From Thalassoroseus pseudoceratinae (GTDB taxonomy: Bacteria > Planctomycetota > Planctomycetia > Planctomycetales > Planctomycetaceae), in NCBI RefSeq assembly GCF_011634775.1, contig NZ_JAALXT010000001.1, forward strand, positions 1,417,061 through 1,481,060: a DNA stretch of 64,000 bases, read 5' to 3'. Below, one piece after another: positions 26,262-36,830 of the stretch. Below the pieces are notes generated by a model. It was not told the DNA's origin. It saw nothing but the letters and a program-made list of their open reading frames with translations, and searched no databases. Each line of letters begins with the position of its first letter. Positions within the stretch are counted from its first letter, which is position 1. The translations under genes and the position numbers were made by a program.

Positions 26262-26272
26262 GAAGGCTTTTT
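26250..26272 (+). terminator. Weak hairpin plus T-run at the end of rplC
   Basis: A six-base stem AAGCCT / AGGCTT (26250-26255 and 26264-26269) spans the rplC stop codon and runs into TTTTTA. It lies inside the ribosomal operon. It may cause partial termination, or be read through under S10/Nus antitermination. Confidence 0.35.
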
Positions 26273-26333
26273 AGCCAGGCGGATATTGGTTCGGTTTTAG
26301 TTAGATATTGAAACATCAAATTGGAATTGTGGC

Positions 26334-26984
26334 ATGATCTCTCTGCCCATCGTCGACATGAATGGCTCAAACGTCGGAACTTACGAGTTCGACGAAGCCG
26401 ATCTCGCCGATTCGATTAGCAAACAGCTCCTTCACGACGCGGTGGTCATGTACCAACGAAATCGTCGTCAAGGAACCGTCCAGACAAAATCTCGCGGCAT
26501 GGTGAAGGGGAGCACAAAAAAGCTCTTTCGCCAAAAGGGAACTGGCCGCGCACGTGCTGGTAACAAACGAACGCCGATTCGACGCGGTGGTGGTCACGCC
26601 TTCGGCAAGAAGCCAATTGATTATTACTACCGTCTCCCACGGAAAGCTCTGCAAAAGGCCACCCGAATGGCCTTGCTGAGCAAGTTTCAGGATGACGAAG
26701 CGGTTGTTTTGAGCGAACTGACATTGACAGAAGTCAAGACCAAGCCAGTGGCTTCGCTGCTCAAGACGCTTGGGTTGGCAACGGACTCCACGCTGCTGGT
26801 TGTTCCTGAGTACAACAAGACGGCATACTTGTCGGCTCGCAACATCGAGAACCTACAAATCCTGCCGGCATCTGACTTGAATGCATATGCATTGTTGCGA
26901 CAAAAACGATTGTTGATCACAAAAGACGCGATCGACAACTTCCGCAACAACACGCAAGCGAAACAAACCGCAGCAGCCAACTAA
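26334..26984 (+). CDS. rplD: 50S ribosomal protein L4
   Basis: The protein has 216 residues from ATG 26334. ISLPIVDMNGSNVGTYEFDE and the loop segment TKKLFRQKGTGRARAGNKR with PIRRGGGHAFGKKP are diagnostic. The loop lines the polypeptide exit tunnel and is also the site of macrolide-resistance changes. Length and order (after L3, before L23) are standard. In E. coli L4 represses the S10 operon through its leader; here a structured leader lies upstream of rplC instead. Confidence 0.97.
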   Translation: MISLPIVDMNGSNVGTYEFDEADLADSISKQLLHDAVVMYQRNRRQGTVQTKSRGMVKGSTKKLFRQKGTGRARAGNKRTPIRRGGGHAFGKKPIDYYYRLPRKALQKATRMALLSKFQDDEAVVLSELTLTEVKTKPVASLLKTLGLATDSTLLVVPEYNKTAYLSARNIENLQILPASDLNAYALLRQKRLLITKDAIDNFRNNTQAKQTAAAN

Positions 26985-27029
26985 ATCGAGCGACCAATTC
27001 GATTCAGAAAATCGACGAGGCAATAGAAC

Positions 27030-27356
27030 ATGTCGACGGAACAAAACGAAACCGAAGAGGCAACGCAAGGATTGGCTCTCGAGCCATACCAAGTCGTGCT
27101 GCGTCCACTCGTGACGGAGAAGGGGACTCATATCTCCGAGCGGTACAACGCTTACACGTTCGCAGTGAATCCGTTGGCAACCAAGACTGATATCAAAAAG
27201 GCAGTCCAAGAATTGTGGGATGTGCGAGTCGTCAAGATCCGCACGCAAAACCGCAAAGGAAAGCCACGACGGCATAAAATCAGCAAGGGTCGAACAAAAG
27301 ATTGGAAGAAGGCGATTGTCGAGCTTCACGAAGACGACCGCATCTCGTTCTTCTAA
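27030..27356 (+). CDS. rplW: 50S ribosomal protein L23
   Basis: The protein has 108 residues. EPYQVVLRPLVTEKGTHISE, YTFAVNPLATKTDIKKAVQ and VVKIRTQNRKGKPRRHK are typical L23. It sits at the tunnel exit and docks trigger factor and SRP. A short acidic N-terminal extension (STEQNETEEATQGLAL) is extra compared with E. coli. Confidence 0.97.
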   Translation: MSTEQNETEEATQGLALEPYQVVLRPLVTEKGTHISERYNAYTFAVNPLATKTDIKKAVQELWDVRVVKIRTQNRKGKPRRHKISKGRTKDWKKAIVELHEDDRISFF

Positions 27357-27410
27357 GAAGAGACGCCAGCCAAGCCATCTTTGAAACTTGCCGGTTGACA
27401 GGGAATAATC

Positions 27411-28268
27411 ATGGGAATTCGAGTTTACAAACCGACCAGTGCCGGCCGACGGAATGCGTCGGTCAGTGATTTCGCAGAGATTACCGATCGCAAAAAGCGA
27501 CCGGAGAAATCGCTGACGGTCCGCTACAAGAAAAAGGGCGGACGAAACAACCAAGGCAAAATTACAGCTCGTCACCGTGGTGGCGGACATAAGCGGCAAT
27601 ACCGAATCATCGATTTTCGTCGACAGAAAGACGGCATTCCAGCCAAAGTCGCGTTCATCGAATACGATCCGTGTCGCTCCGCTCGTATTGCCTTGCTGCA
27701 CTACGTCGACGGCGAAAAACGATACATCCTGGCTCCAAAGGGGCTGGAAGTCGGCACGATGATTGTCAGTGGCGAGAAAGTTGAGCCGAACCTCGGCAAC
27801 TGCATGCCATTGGAATCCATCCCGCCGGGAACCACGATTCACAACATTGAGATGCAACCGGGCAAAGGCGGTCAACTCTGCCGAGCAGCCGGAACATCCG
27901 CGGTCATCAACGCCCGTGAAGGCAAGTGGGCTCAGATCACATTGCCTTCCGGTGAAGTTCGTCGACTGCCGGCCAAATGCCGAGCGACGATCGGTGAGAT
28001 CGGTAACTCCGAACATTCCAGTATTCGTCTCGGTAAAGCGGGACGGAAACGATGGTTGGGTCGACGTCCGCATGTTCGCGGGACGGCGATGAACCCTGTC
28101 GCTCACCCGATGGGTGGTGGTGAGGGTCGAAACTCGGGCGGTCGCCATCCATGTAGCCCGACCGGGAAGTTGGCCAAAGGTGGTCAAACCCGGAAACGCC
28201 GCAAAGCTTCGTCGAAGGCTATTATCCGGCGGCGTAAGTCGCGTCGGTATGGTGTGCTGAAGACGTAG
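27411..28268 (+). CDS. rplB: 50S ribosomal protein L2
   Basis: The protein has 285 residues. The N-terminal [20 protein letters not shown], the RNA-binding [20 protein letters not shown] and the C-terminal [19 protein letters not shown], which holds the conserved His of the peptidyl transferase region, are all present. Length is close to normal (273 in E. coli). No anomaly is seen. Confidence 0.98.
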   Translation: MGIRVYKPTSAGRRNASVSDFAEITDRKKRPEKSLTVRYKKKGGRNNQGKITARHRGGGHKRQYRIIDFRRQKDGIPAKVAFIEYDPCRSARIALLHYVDGEKRYILAPKGLEVGTMIVSGEKVEPNLGNCMPLESIPPGTTIHNIEMQPGKGGQLCRAAGTSAVINAREGKWAQITLPSGEVRRLPAKCRATIGEIGNSEHSSIRLGKAGRKRWLGRRPHVRGTAMNPVAHPMGGGEGRNSGGRHPCSPTGKLAKGGQTRKRRKASSKAIIRRRKSRRYGVLKT

Positions 28269-28332
28269 TTGCAAGCTGATTGAGTTTAAGCGAATCACAT
28301 TCTGAAACTGGGTGGAACAAGAGGATGACTGG

Positions 28333-28602
28333 ATGAGCCGTTCGCAGAAAAAAGGCCCTTATGTTGATGACAAACTGCTCGAGAAAGTCGAGCGGATGAA
28401 TGAAGGTGGAAAGAAGGACGCCATCAAAACATGGTCGCGCTCCTGCACCATCGTTCCAGACTTCATCGGCCACAATTTCATGGTTCATAACGGTCGTGCC
28501 TTCATCAACGTCTATGTGACGGAAGAAATGATCGGGCACAAACTCGGTGAATTTGCTCCCACTCGCACGTTCCGTGGACACGGGGCGAAAGGGAAAAGGT
28601 AA
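28333..28602 (+). CDS. rpsS: 30S ribosomal protein S19
   Basis: The protein has 89 residues from ATG 28333, eight bases after GAGG. It begins [19 protein letters not shown], the standard S19 N-terminus, so the upstream in-frame codons are not used. The C-terminal [20 protein letters not shown] is also diagnostic. It contacts the A-site tRNA region and S13 in the 30S head. Confidence 0.97.
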   Translation: MSRSQKKGPYVDDKLLEKVERMNEGGKKDAIKTWSRSCTIVPDFIGHNFMVHNGRAFINVYVTEEMIGHKLGEFAPTRTFRGHGAKGKR

Positions 28603-28610
28603 GAGTCGAC

Positions 28611-28952
28611 ATGGCGGAATTTCGAGCAACACATCGACACGCCCGGATCTCGGCAACCAAGGTGCGACCGTTCGCGGATATGATCCGCGGGAAGTCAGCC
28701 GAGGAAGCGATCAACGTCCTTCATTATATCCCGAACCGCGGAGCGCGGTTTCTGGAGAAGGTCCTGAAAAGTGCCGTGGCCAACGCCGAGCAAAAAAGCA
28801 CTCGCGGCTTTTCCTCACTAGTTGTGAGCGAATGCCGCGTAGACGGCGGGCCAATGTACAAACGGATTCGACCACGAGCACGCGGTATGGCTTACCTCGA
28901 ACGACATCGGTTCAGCCATATCCACGTCACTGTGGAAGTACCGGGCAGCTAA
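28611..28952 (+). CDS. rplV: 50S ribosomal protein L22
   Basis: The protein has 113 residues and begins nine bases after rpsS. The beginning (FRATHRHARISATKVRPFAD) and the tunnel-lining hairpin with YKRIRPRARGMAYLERHRFS identify L22. The hairpin tip segment is where macrolide-resistance changes occur in other bacteria. Normal length. Confidence 0.97.
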   Translation: MAEFRATHRHARISATKVRPFADMIRGKSAEEAINVLHYIPNRGARFLEKVLKSAVANAEQKSTRGFSSLVVSECRVDGGPMYKRIRPRARGMAYLERHRFSHIHVTVEVPGS

Positions 28953-29004
28953 TCAACGATACAAACGCAACTTTGGCGAGACGACTTTCCGACAAGGACA
29001 TCCC

Positions 29005-30064
<1,060 letters not shown>

Positions 30065-30135
30065 GTAACACAGAAATTACAACGACACAAGATGGAATTG
30101 TTCGGTCAATCCAACGAGAACAAAGAGCGTAATCA

Positions 30136-30354
30136 ATGAGTACGGCAGCCGAGTTGCGAGACATGAGTGATGAACAGTTGGAGTTCGCGCTCAAAGAAAC
30201 TCGCGAAGAACTTTTTCATCTTCGGTTCCAGAGTGCCACCGAACGGTTGGATGCTCCAAGCCAGATGAAACGATTACGTCGTGAGATTGCTCGAATTCTT
30301 ACGATTCAAAACGAACGCAAGCTCGCCGGTGCGACCGCTAGCGAAGAAAGCTAG
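30136..30354 (+). CDS. rpmC: 50S ribosomal protein L29
   Basis: The protein has 72 residues. STAAELRDMSDEQLEFALKE, then LFHLRFQSATERLDAPSQM and LRREIARILTIQNERK show the two-helix L29 fold at the tunnel exit. A 71-base gap separates it from rplP. Confidence 0.96.
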   Translation: MSTAAELRDMSDEQLEFALKETREELFHLRFQSATERLDAPSQMKRLRREIARILTIQNERKLAGATASEES

Positions 30355-30444
30355 TCGTCCATCGGTGAAGTGGTGATGAATCACTTTCAAATTCACCAAT
30401 CGTGACCAAGTCCTGAGTTAGATAGACAGTCGGAATACCAGACG

Positions 30445-30777
30445 ATGAAAAAGAAACTTCAAGGCACAGTTCGAAGCGCGAAGAACGAGAAAACGCTTCG
30501 TGTTGATGTCGCACGACTTTATCGTCACAAGAAGTACGGCAAGATCGTCAGCGCCCGCACGGTCTGTTATGCCCACGATGAGAATCAGGAAGCTCAGGAA
30601 GGCGACGTCGTCGAAATTATCGAATCTCGCCCTCGTTCCAAGACCAAACGTTGGGAGCTTGTTTCGGTCATTCGACGTGGCGGAGTCTTGGTTGATCCAG
30701 GTGCCGTCGCGGCCCCCGGCGAACGCGAAGAAGCGTCAGCCGAATCCGCCGAGCAACCCGCTTCCGAAGAAACATGA
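30445..30777 (+). CDS. rpsQ: 30S ribosomal protein S17
   Basis: The protein has 110 residues. KKKLQGTVRSAKNEKTLRVD and RLYRHKKYGKIVSARTVCYA, then EGDVVEIIESRPRSKTKRW are typical. An acidic Ala/Glu/Pro-rich C-terminal tail of about 25 residues is added; E. coli S17 has 84 residues. The 90-base gap before it and the 110-base gap after it are longer than usual but hold no recognisable gene. Confidence 0.96.
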   Translation: MKKKLQGTVRSAKNEKTLRVDVARLYRHKKYGKIVSARTVCYAHDENQEAQEGDVVEIIESRPRSKTKRWELVSVIRRGGVLVDPGAVAAPGEREEASAESAEQPASEET

Positions 30778-30887
30778 TCTGACTTTGGTCAGTTCGAAGA
30801 GTGATTCATCAGAGACTAGATTTTATATTGTTCCTACCGTAACCAGGCCGACGAACGCGTCTTGCTTGAGTTCACACAGGTCATCCC

Positions 30888-31271
30888 ATGATCCAGATGC
30901 AAACAGAGTTGGACGTCGCTGATAACACCGGCGCCAAAGTTGCCAAATGTATCAAGGTGCTCGGCGGTTCCCGCAAGCGTTTTGCCGGCCTCGGCGATGT
31001 CGTTGTCGTCAGTATCGTGAAAGCCTTGCCCGGCAGCCCGTTCACTGACAAACGCAACAAGGCCCAACGTGTTACACGGGGCGTGATCGTCCGCACGAAG
31101 AAAGCGACCCGCCGTGATGACGGCAGCTATGTCAAGTTCGATCGTAACGCGATCGTCTTGGTCGATGCTGACGGAAACCCACGTGGAACCCGGATTTTCG
31201 GTGCCGTCGCTCGTGAACTGCGAGACCGAAAATTCATGAAAATCATCAGCCAAGCCAGAGAGGTCGTCTGA
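30888..31271 (+). CDS. rplN: 50S ribosomal protein L14
   Basis: The protein has 127 residues. [20 protein letters not shown] and [20 protein letters not shown] are diagnostic. It sits at the 30S-50S interface and is the docking site for RsfS. A few residues longer than E. coli L14 (123) because of a small insert before RRDDGS and in the central loop. It is the start of the spc-type segment. Confidence 0.97.
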   Translation: MIQMQTELDVADNTGAKVAKCIKVLGGSRKRFAGLGDVVVVSIVKALPGSPFTDKRNKAQRVTRGVIVRTKKATRRDDGSYVKFDRNAIVLVDADGNPRGTRIFGAVARELRDRKFMKIISQAREVV

Positions 31272-31273
31272 CC

Positions 31274-31630
31274 GTGAAAATTCAACGTGGTGATTCAGTC
31301 ATTGTTATCGCGGGTGATTCGGCTTCCAGCACTCCCCGTAGCGTCGTGCAAGTTCTCGACGGTGGGAAGCGATTGGTTGTGGAAGGAATCAACCGTGCTG
31401 TCAAGCACGTCAAGCGTGGCCATCCCAAGAGCCCGCAAGGCGGACAGCTCCAAATTGAGCGACCGATCGAAGCATCCAACGTGATGCTGTACTGCCAATC
31501 CTGTAGCCAAGCCACGCGAGTTGGTCTTCGTTACACGGAAGACGGCAGCAAAGAGCGGTTCTGCAAGAAATGCGACGCCTCCGCTGGCACGATTAGCCCG
31601 CCTCGAGCGCGGTACGCCAAGAAATCCTAA
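31274..31630 (+). CDS. rplX: 50S ribosomal protein L24 with extra Cys ribbon
   Basis: The protein has 118 residues from GTG 31274, two bases after the rplN stop. The KOW-type N-terminal part (KIQRGDSVIVIAGDSASSTP, then GINRAVKHVKRGHPKSPQGG) identifies L24, which starts 50S assembly. The C-terminal half has two Cys pairs (YCQSC and FCKKC) that could bind zinc; E. coli L24 lacks them, though some bacterial L24 proteins have them. Confidence 0.96.
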   Translation: MKIQRGDSVIVIAGDSASSTPRSVVQVLDGGKRLVVEGINRAVKHVKRGHPKSPQGGQLQIERPIEASNVMLYCQSCSQATRVGLRYTEDGSKERFCKKCDASAGTISPPRARYAKKS

Positions 31631-31717
31631 CGGAAGCAGCGTAGCTGGCCTCCGTTGAAATTGAGTTTGAAGATTTTATCCTGAGTGGTTTGGTCCGAAA
31701 GAAATTTGAGTCACGCC

Positions 31718-32260
31718 ATGTCTCAACTGCTGCAAGAATATCGTGAGCGGATCGTCCCCGCGTTGCAGAAAAAACTGAATATCACCAACGTGCATGCGGT
31801 CCCGGCGCTGAAAAAGATCGTCGTGAGCATGGGCGTCGGAAGCTCCATTCAGGATTCGAAACATCTCGAAGAAGCCGTCGCGAACCTGACGCAATTGAGT
31901 GGTCAAAAACCAAAGATCACTCAAGCTCGCAAGTCAGTCGCTCAGTTCCGGTTGCGTGAAGGCATGCAAATCGGTGCGATGGTGACCTTGCGTCGCGGAC
32001 GGATGTATGAGTTCGCCGAACGATTGATTCGTCTGGCGTTGCCGCGAGTGCGGGACTTCCGTGGGCTCAACCCGAAGGCGTTCGATGGCAATGGCAACTA
32101 CAGCCTCGGACTGAACGAACAACTGGTATTTCCCGAAATCAACGCCGACGCCGTCCAACACGTGCAAGGCATGAACATTACTTTTGTCACTTCTGCGAAG
32201 ACCAACGAGGAAGGGCGTGAACTCCTTCGTGAACTCGGCCTGCCGCTCCGAGAGCAGTAA
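31718..32260 (+). CDS. rplE: 50S ribosomal protein L5
   Basis: The protein has 180 residues from ATG 31718 (SQLLQEYRERIVPALQKKL), matching the usual start; codons upstream in frame are not used. KITQARKSVAQFRLREGMQI and VRDFRGLNPKAFDGNGNYSL are diagnostic. L5 binds 5S rRNA and contacts the P-site tRNA. The usual next gene, rpsN, is absent: rpsH follows after 69 bases. Confidence 0.97.
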   Translation: MSQLLQEYRERIVPALQKKLNITNVHAVPALKKIVVSMGVGSSIQDSKHLEEAVANLTQLSGQKPKITQARKSVAQFRLREGMQIGAMVTLRRGRMYEFAERLIRLALPRVRDFRGLNPKAFDGNGNYSLGLNEQLVFPEINADAVQHVQGMNITFVTSAKTNEEGRELLRELGLPLREQ

Positions 32261-32329
32261 CGGAATGCACGAGTCACAGACCACCGCGGACCGCAGGCCG
32301 CTCTCGATTCGACAAGGACTCTAACCGCC

Positions 32330-32725
32330 ATGATGACCGACCCCATTGCTGACATGCTCACTCGAATTCGCAACGCGATCGCCATCGAGCGACCGCTTGT
32401 GGACATCCCAGCGTCGAAGCAGAAAGCCGCCATCGCAGATACCCTCAAACGCGAAGGGTACATCTGGGATTACGAGATTATCGAACAATATCCGCAGAAC
32501 GTGCTTCGTATTACTTTGAAATACGGACCGAACGGGGAACTGGTGATCCAGCATCTCGAACGGACCAGTAAGCCCGGGCGGCGGGTTTACACCAAAGTGA
32601 CCGATATGCCGGAAATCCTCCAGGGACTAGGGATTTGCATCCTTTCAACCCCGAAAGGCATCCTGAGCAACCGCGAAGCGAAAAAAGAGCACGTCGGCGG
32701 CGAAGTGCTTTGCACACTCTGGTAG
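32330..32725 (+). CDS. rpsH: 30S ribosomal protein S8
   Basis: The protein has 131 residues; a second ATG follows immediately. TDPIADMLTRIRNAIAIERP and the C-terminal ILSTPKGILSNREAKKEHVG with GEVLCTLW are classic S8, a primary 16S rRNA binder and, in E. coli, the spc-operon repressor. It directly follows rplE. Confidence 0.97.
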   Translation: MMTDPIADMLTRIRNAIAIERPLVDIPASKQKAAIADTLKREGYIWDYEIIEQYPQNVLRITLKYGPNGELVIQHLERTSKPGRRVYTKVTDMPEILQGLGICILSTPKGILSNREAKKEHVGGEVLCTLW

Positions 32726-32792
32726 TACATTCGACTCCGTATCCGAGTCGTCAAGTTGAAACACGTTTTTGGTAGCCAACGGAATCCGAGCC

Positions 32793-33344
32793 ATGTCTCG
32801 AATCGGTAAAAAACCTATCCCAGTGCCAGATGGTGTCGACATCACCGTGCAAAACGGAACCGTCAACATCAAAGGCAAACAAGGCGATTTGTCACTGAAT
32901 CCTCATCCGAATATGGATGTGGACTGGGACTCGGACGCTCGGGAACTGAAAGTCACCCGGCCGAACGACCAACGCGAGAACCGGGCCTTGCACGGTCTGA
33001 CTCGCAGTCTCTTGAACAATATGGTTCAAGGGGTTCAGAATCCTTTCGAGAAGCGTTTGGAGATCCAAGGCGTTGGTTACAACGCTGTGCTCTCCGATGG
33101 CGTTTTGAACCTGTCCGTTGGGTTCGCCAACACCGTGCAACTTCGCGTGCCGGATGGTGTGATCTGCGAACTTCCAGACAACACCCATATTGTGATTCGC
33201 AGTGCGGACAAACAGGCCTGTGGTCAGTTTGCCGCCGTAATTCGCAAAGTCCGACCGCCGGAACCTTACAAAGGCAAAGGCATCCGCTACCAAGGCGAGC
33301 ACGTGAAACGAAAAGCCGGGAAGGCGTTCGCAGGCGGGAAGTAA
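32793..33344 (+). CDS. rplF: 50S ribosomal protein L6
   Basis: The protein has 183 residues from ATG 32793, beginning SRIGKKPIPVPDGVDITVQN, the normal start. VKGPKG is replaced by IKGKQGDLS, and the C-terminal RPPEPYKGKGIRYQGEHVKR is diagnostic. It lies near the factor-binding site of the 50S subunit. Confidence 0.97.
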   Translation: MSRIGKKPIPVPDGVDITVQNGTVNIKGKQGDLSLNPHPNMDVDWDSDARELKVTRPNDQRENRALHGLTRSLLNNMVQGVQNPFEKRLEIQGVGYNAVLSDGVLNLSVGFANTVQLRVPDGVICELPDNTHIVIRSADKQACGQFAAVIRKVRPPEPYKGKGIRYQGEHVKRKAGKAFAGGK

Positions 33345-33451
33345 CACTTGGGCGGAGATCGCTCAAGACATTGAACGTGCACAATTTCAGTCACGATCTC
33401 GTTGGGATCTGACATTTTAATCATCCGAGAGCATCATCGGAGGTAAACACG

Positions 33452-33823
33452 GTGAAGGCTCAGCAAAAATTTGCCAAGGCCAAGCAACGACGAACCTTTC
33501 GGGTTCGCAATGCGATTCGTCGCTCAGCAGTGGGTCGCCCACGGTTGTCGATTTTCCGCAGCAACAATCACATGTACGCCCAGATCATTGACGATGTGGA
33601 AGGCAAGACCTTAGTCTCTGCTAGCACGATCGAAAAAGACCTGTACGGCGCGGGAAAGCACGCGGGTAATAAAGAAGCCGCCGCAAAGGTTGGCCAATCG
33701 ATCGCCCAGCGAGCTATTGAAAAAGGTATCAAAGAGGTCGTCTTCGACCGTGGTCCTTATCGGTATCACGGACGAGTCGCCGCACTTGCAGATGCTGCCC
33801 GCGAAGCCGGTCTGCAATTCTAG
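33452..33823 (+). CDS. rplR: 50S ribosomal protein L18
   Basis: The protein has 123 residues from GTG 33452 after a strong [25 protein letters not shown] and [20 protein letters not shown] are diagnostic of L18, which binds 5S rRNA with L5. A 107-base spacer precedes it. Confidence 0.97.
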   Translation: MKAQQKFAKAKQRRTFRVRNAIRRSAVGRPRLSIFRSNNHMYAQIIDDVEGKTLVSASTIEKDLYGAGKHAGNKEAAAKVGQSIAQRAIEKGIKEVVFDRGPYRYHGRVAALADAAREAGLQF

Positions 33824-33917
33824 AACTACAGTCAAAGACCATCGACTGACAAATACGCACATCGAAGGCAACCGACCGACAAACCCGTACAGACCGGGTT
33901 GAATTGGAGATCAAGAC

Positions 33918-34400
33918 GTGGCGCAAGAGAATCGTAACGAAAGTTCGGAAGAAAAGGTTGTCCAGATCCGCCGATGTTCGTGCGTCGTCAAAGGGGGACG
34001 TCGATTCAGCTTCACAGCGTTGGTCGTCCTAGGTGACGGCAAAGGACGTGTGGGCTGGGGATATGGCAAAGCCGTTGAAGTCCCTTTGGCGGTTGAGAAG
34101 GCCACCAAGGCCGCTAACAAAAACATGAAAGAAGTCACCGTTGTCGACACAACGATTCCGCACCAGGTGGTCGGTGAATACCGGTCTTCCAAAGTGCTGT
34201 TGTTGCCAGCTCGACCTGGTACCGGGATCATCGCGGGTAACACCGTGCGAGCGGTCGTGGAATCCGTCGGGATTACCAACATCCTGACGAAGAGCCTCGG
34301 CTCAACCAACCCGATGAACTTGGTCAAAGCGGTCTTTAACGCATTAGAAAAACTGCGAACCCGTGAGGACGTGGCTCGCTTGCGAGGAGTGGAAGTCTAG
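33918..34400 (+). CDS. rpsE: 30S ribosomal protein S5
   Basis: The protein has 160 residues from GTG 33918 after GGAG. VVQIRRCSCVVKGGRRFSFT, then GDGKGRVGWGYGKAVEVP and LLPARPGTGIIAGNTVRAVV identify S5. Two Cys (RRCSC) stand where most bacteria have RVTKVVKGGRR-type residues. rpmD (L30), normally next, is missing; a 99-base spacer with two hairpins leads to rplO. Confidence 0.97.
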   Translation: MAQENRNESSEEKVVQIRRCSCVVKGGRRFSFTALVVLGDGKGRVGWGYGKAVEVPLAVEKATKAANKNMKEVTVVDTTIPHQVVGEYRSSKVLLLPARPGTGIIAGNTVRAVVESVGITNILTKSLGSTNPMNLVKAVFNALEKLRTREDVARLRGVEV

Positions 34401-34466
34401 ACCGTTTCACGGTCTTTCGTGTCCGCGATTGACAAGATACACTTTGTTTTCGTGTCTCCGCGAGAC
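34399..34466 (+). promoter_or_regulatory. Two hairpins in the rpsE-rplO spacer
   Basis: Stem AGACCGT / ACGGTCT (34399-34405 and 34409-34415, starting within the rpsE stop codon) has a three-base loop and is followed by TTCG. A second stem TGTCTC / GAGACA (34453-34458 and 34462-34467) has loop CGC. They fill the place where rpmD usually lies. They could be attenuator, processing or stabilising structures. Confidence 0.4.
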
Positions 34467-34499
34467 AGAACCCACTACAGCGAAAGGTGATCGACACAA

Positions 34500-34949
34500 A
34501 TGATTCTCAACGACGTCCATCAGGGAATTCACAAGCATAAAAAGCGTAAGCGAATCGGGCGGGGAACCGGTTCGGGACACGGCAAAACATCTGGTCGTGG
34601 CCATAAAGGTTACTTCAGCCGTTCCGGTTCCAAACGACGGACTGGTTTCGAAGGTGGTCAGATGCCGTTGATGCGTCGAATCGCCAAAAGCGGTTTCAGC
34701 AACGCACGGTTCACCACAGAGGTCGCGATCGTCAACATCTCGCAGCTTGAAAAAGCTTTCGAGGCCGGAGACACCGTCAGCCCAGAGACGCTAAAAGAAA
34801 AAGGCGTTCTCCGGGGGCGGTACAGCGTCCTCAAAGTTTTGGGCAAAGGTGAACTTTCCAAGAAGTTGACCGTCCAAGCACATCGATTTTCAAAATCGGC
34901 CGAAGAGCAAATTCAATCAGCCGGCGGAACCGTCGAGAAATTGAGCTAA
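34500..34949 (+). CDS. rplO: 50S ribosomal protein L15
   Basis: The protein has 149 residues. [20 protein letters not shown] and [17 protein letters not shown] are diagnostic. The C-terminal [10 protein letters not shown] is the normal end. It is a 50S assembly protein that, in the usual order, precedes secY, as here. Confidence 0.97.
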   Translation: MILNDVHQGIHKHKKRKRIGRGTGSGHGKTSGRGHKGYFSRSGSKRRTGFEGGQMPLMRRIAKSGFSNARFTTEVAIVNISQLEKAFEAGDTVSPETLKEKGVLRGRYSVLKVLGKGELSKKLTVQAHRFSKSAEEQIQSAGGTVEKLS

Positions 34950-35128
34950 CGGATATTGGGCAATTCAAGATCGTTCAATTGTGGAATTTTTGCCTGTCCG
35001 TTACAGTTTCCGCGAAAGGGAGTTCGCAGCGGTGCGAACAACTGAGAAACCGACTGATTCCGCTCTAGGCGAACCAAGCCGGTCGCGCACGATGAGCGAC
35101 CGCATCGCACGCCGCAAGGACCTCGGCC

Positions 35129-36493
35129 ATGTTGGATAGACTGATCACTATCTTCAAGATCCCCGAACTTCGGCAGAAGATTCTGTTGACGTTGGGATTG
35201 TTGGCGATTTACCGCATGGGATTCAATATTCCCTTGCCGTTCATCGACCAGCAAGAGCTTGTGGATCGAATGCGCGATATGTCCGAAGGCGGCGAAGGCG
35301 GTCTCGGGCAAGTCATGCAAATTGTGGCATTGTTCTCAGCTTCGAATATCGGCAACAGCACGATTTTCGGCCTGGGTATCATGCCCTATATTTCGGCGTC
35401 GATTATCTTCCAGTTGCTCGGCAGCGTCTACCCGCCGCTTGAGCAGCTTCAAAAGGAAGGTGAATCCGGACGCCGCAAAATCAATGAATATACACGTCTT
35501 GCGACCGTCGTGATCTGTATCTTCCAGAGTTGGTTCTGGTTGCAGCAGCTTCGAGGTGGTTTTGGGTCCGGCGGTGGATTGATCATGGCGGGTTTCGACA
35601 CGCCGTTCTTCCTCATCGCGGGCACGATCACGATGACGGTGGGTACGATCTTCTTGATGTGGATCGGCGAGCAAATTGATGCATTTGGGATCGGCAACGG
35701 AATTAGTTTGCTGATCATGGCAGGGATTCTCGCCCGGATGCCCTCGGCGGCCGGTGCAATGATTGGTCCTGCGTACGAGAAGGGGAGTTTGGCACTTGGT
35801 AGCGATACGGGAATCGAGCGATTCCTGCTACTTGGCGGGCTCTTCGTGTTCGTTGTTGTTTGGGTCGTTGCGATCACCAAAGGTGAACGGCGAATCCCAA
35901 TTCAATCCGCGAAGCACGTTCGTGGCCGTCGGGTCATGGGTGGACAACGTCAACACCTTCCGTTGCGAGTGAACCAAGCCGGCGTGATGCCGATCATCTT
36001 CGCATCAAGCTTGTTGATGTTTCCTTGGATTGTGTTTCGGCAACTCTCAAGTTACTTCCCGCAGAGCACGTTTCTGCAACTGGCATCTTCGGTCTTCGGC
36101 GATCGTGGATACCTCTACAACATGTTTTACATCTCCTTGATTTACTTCTTCTGTTACTTCTGGACGGCTATTACTTTCAACCCGAAAGATATGGCGAACA
36201 ACCTGAAGGATTACGGAAGTTTCATCCCGGGATACCGCCCGGGTGCACGGACGGCGGCTTATTTGGAACAGGTGATGGTCCGCATCACTTTTGTCGGAGC
36301 AGCGTTCCTCTCGATTGTTGCCATCATCCCGACGGTTGTCGCGACCTCGCTGGGAATTCCCTTCCTGATCGCGAGCTTCTACGGTGGAACTGGCTTGCTG
36401 ATTGTGGTTTCGGTTTGTCTTGACTTGGTTCAGAAGATCGACAGCCACCTGACGATGCGGAACTATCCCGGTCTGCTGGATACAGAAAACTAG
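35129..36493 (+). CDS. secY: Preprotein translocase subunit SecY
   Basis: The protein has 454 residues with about ten TM segments. LRQKILLTLGLLAIYRMGFN, the plug-region GLGIMPYISASIIFQLLGSV, and the cytosolic loops KGERRIPIQSAKHVRGRR and RPGARTAAYLEQVMVRITFV, which contact SecA and ribosomes, are all present. It forms the protein-conducting channel with SecE and SecG. The start ATG 35129 follows AAGGACC. The usual downstream adk, map and infA genes are absent and rpmJ comes next. Confidence 0.97.
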   Translation: MLDRLITIFKIPELRQKILLTLGLLAIYRMGFNIPLPFIDQQELVDRMRDMSEGGEGGLGQVMQIVALFSASNIGNSTIFGLGIMPYISASIIFQLLGSVYPPLEQLQKEGESGRRKINEYTRLATVVICIFQSWFWLQQLRGGFGSGGGLIMAGFDTPFFLIAGTITMTVGTIFLMWIGEQIDAFGIGNGISLLIMAGILARMPSAAGAMIGPAYEKGSLALGSDTGIERFLLLGGLFVFVVVWVVAITKGERRIPIQSAKHVRGRRVMGGQRQHLPLRVNQAGVMPIIFASSLLMFPWIVFRQLSSYFPQSTFLQLASSVFGDRGYLYNMFYISLIYFFCYFWTAITFNPKDMANNLKDYGSFIPGYRPGARTAAYLEQVMVRITFVGAAFLSIVAIIPTVVATSLGIPFLIASFYGGTGLLIVVSVCLDLVQKIDSHLTMRNYPGLLDTEN

Positions 36494-36616
36494 AAAGTTG
36501 GAGGCGACTCGGCAATTGTTGTACCGAACAGTTGCCGAATGGCGTCCTGACTGCTTATAATCTCCGATTCTACTTTGGCGGCCAAAATTGGTCGACGTTT
36601 TTTCATTGGTGAAGTC

Positions 36617-36733
36617 ATGAAAGTCCGTGCAAGCGTTAAGCGTATCTGTGAAGGTTGTAAGATCGTTCGCCGCAAAGGCCGGATCTACGTGATTTGCAAT
36701 AACAACGCACGTCACAAGCAACGTCAGGGCTAG
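36617..36733 (+). CDS. rpmJ: 50S ribosomal protein L36
   Basis: This gene encodes only 38 residues. The translation begins [20 protein letters not shown], then [18 protein letters not shown]. It keeps the zinc ligands of the C+ form (C-x2-C then C-x4-H). It lies 123 bases after secY and 97 bases before rpsM, as in many bacteria. Confidence 0.95.
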   Translation: MKVRASVKRICEGCKIVRRKGRIYVICNNNARHKQRQG

Positions 36734-36830
36734 GTCCTAACCCCACTTCGTTGTGTGACGGATTTCCCAAGTTTTCAAAGCTTTGTCTGATCGATGGTCC
36801 GCGTGAGCGGATTTGAGGAGTGTGTTACGT

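Noticed and set aside
26853..28298. Long minus-strand open frame (481 codons) over rplD-rplB
   Set aside because: It is antisense to L4, L23 and L2, and no domain is visible in its translation.
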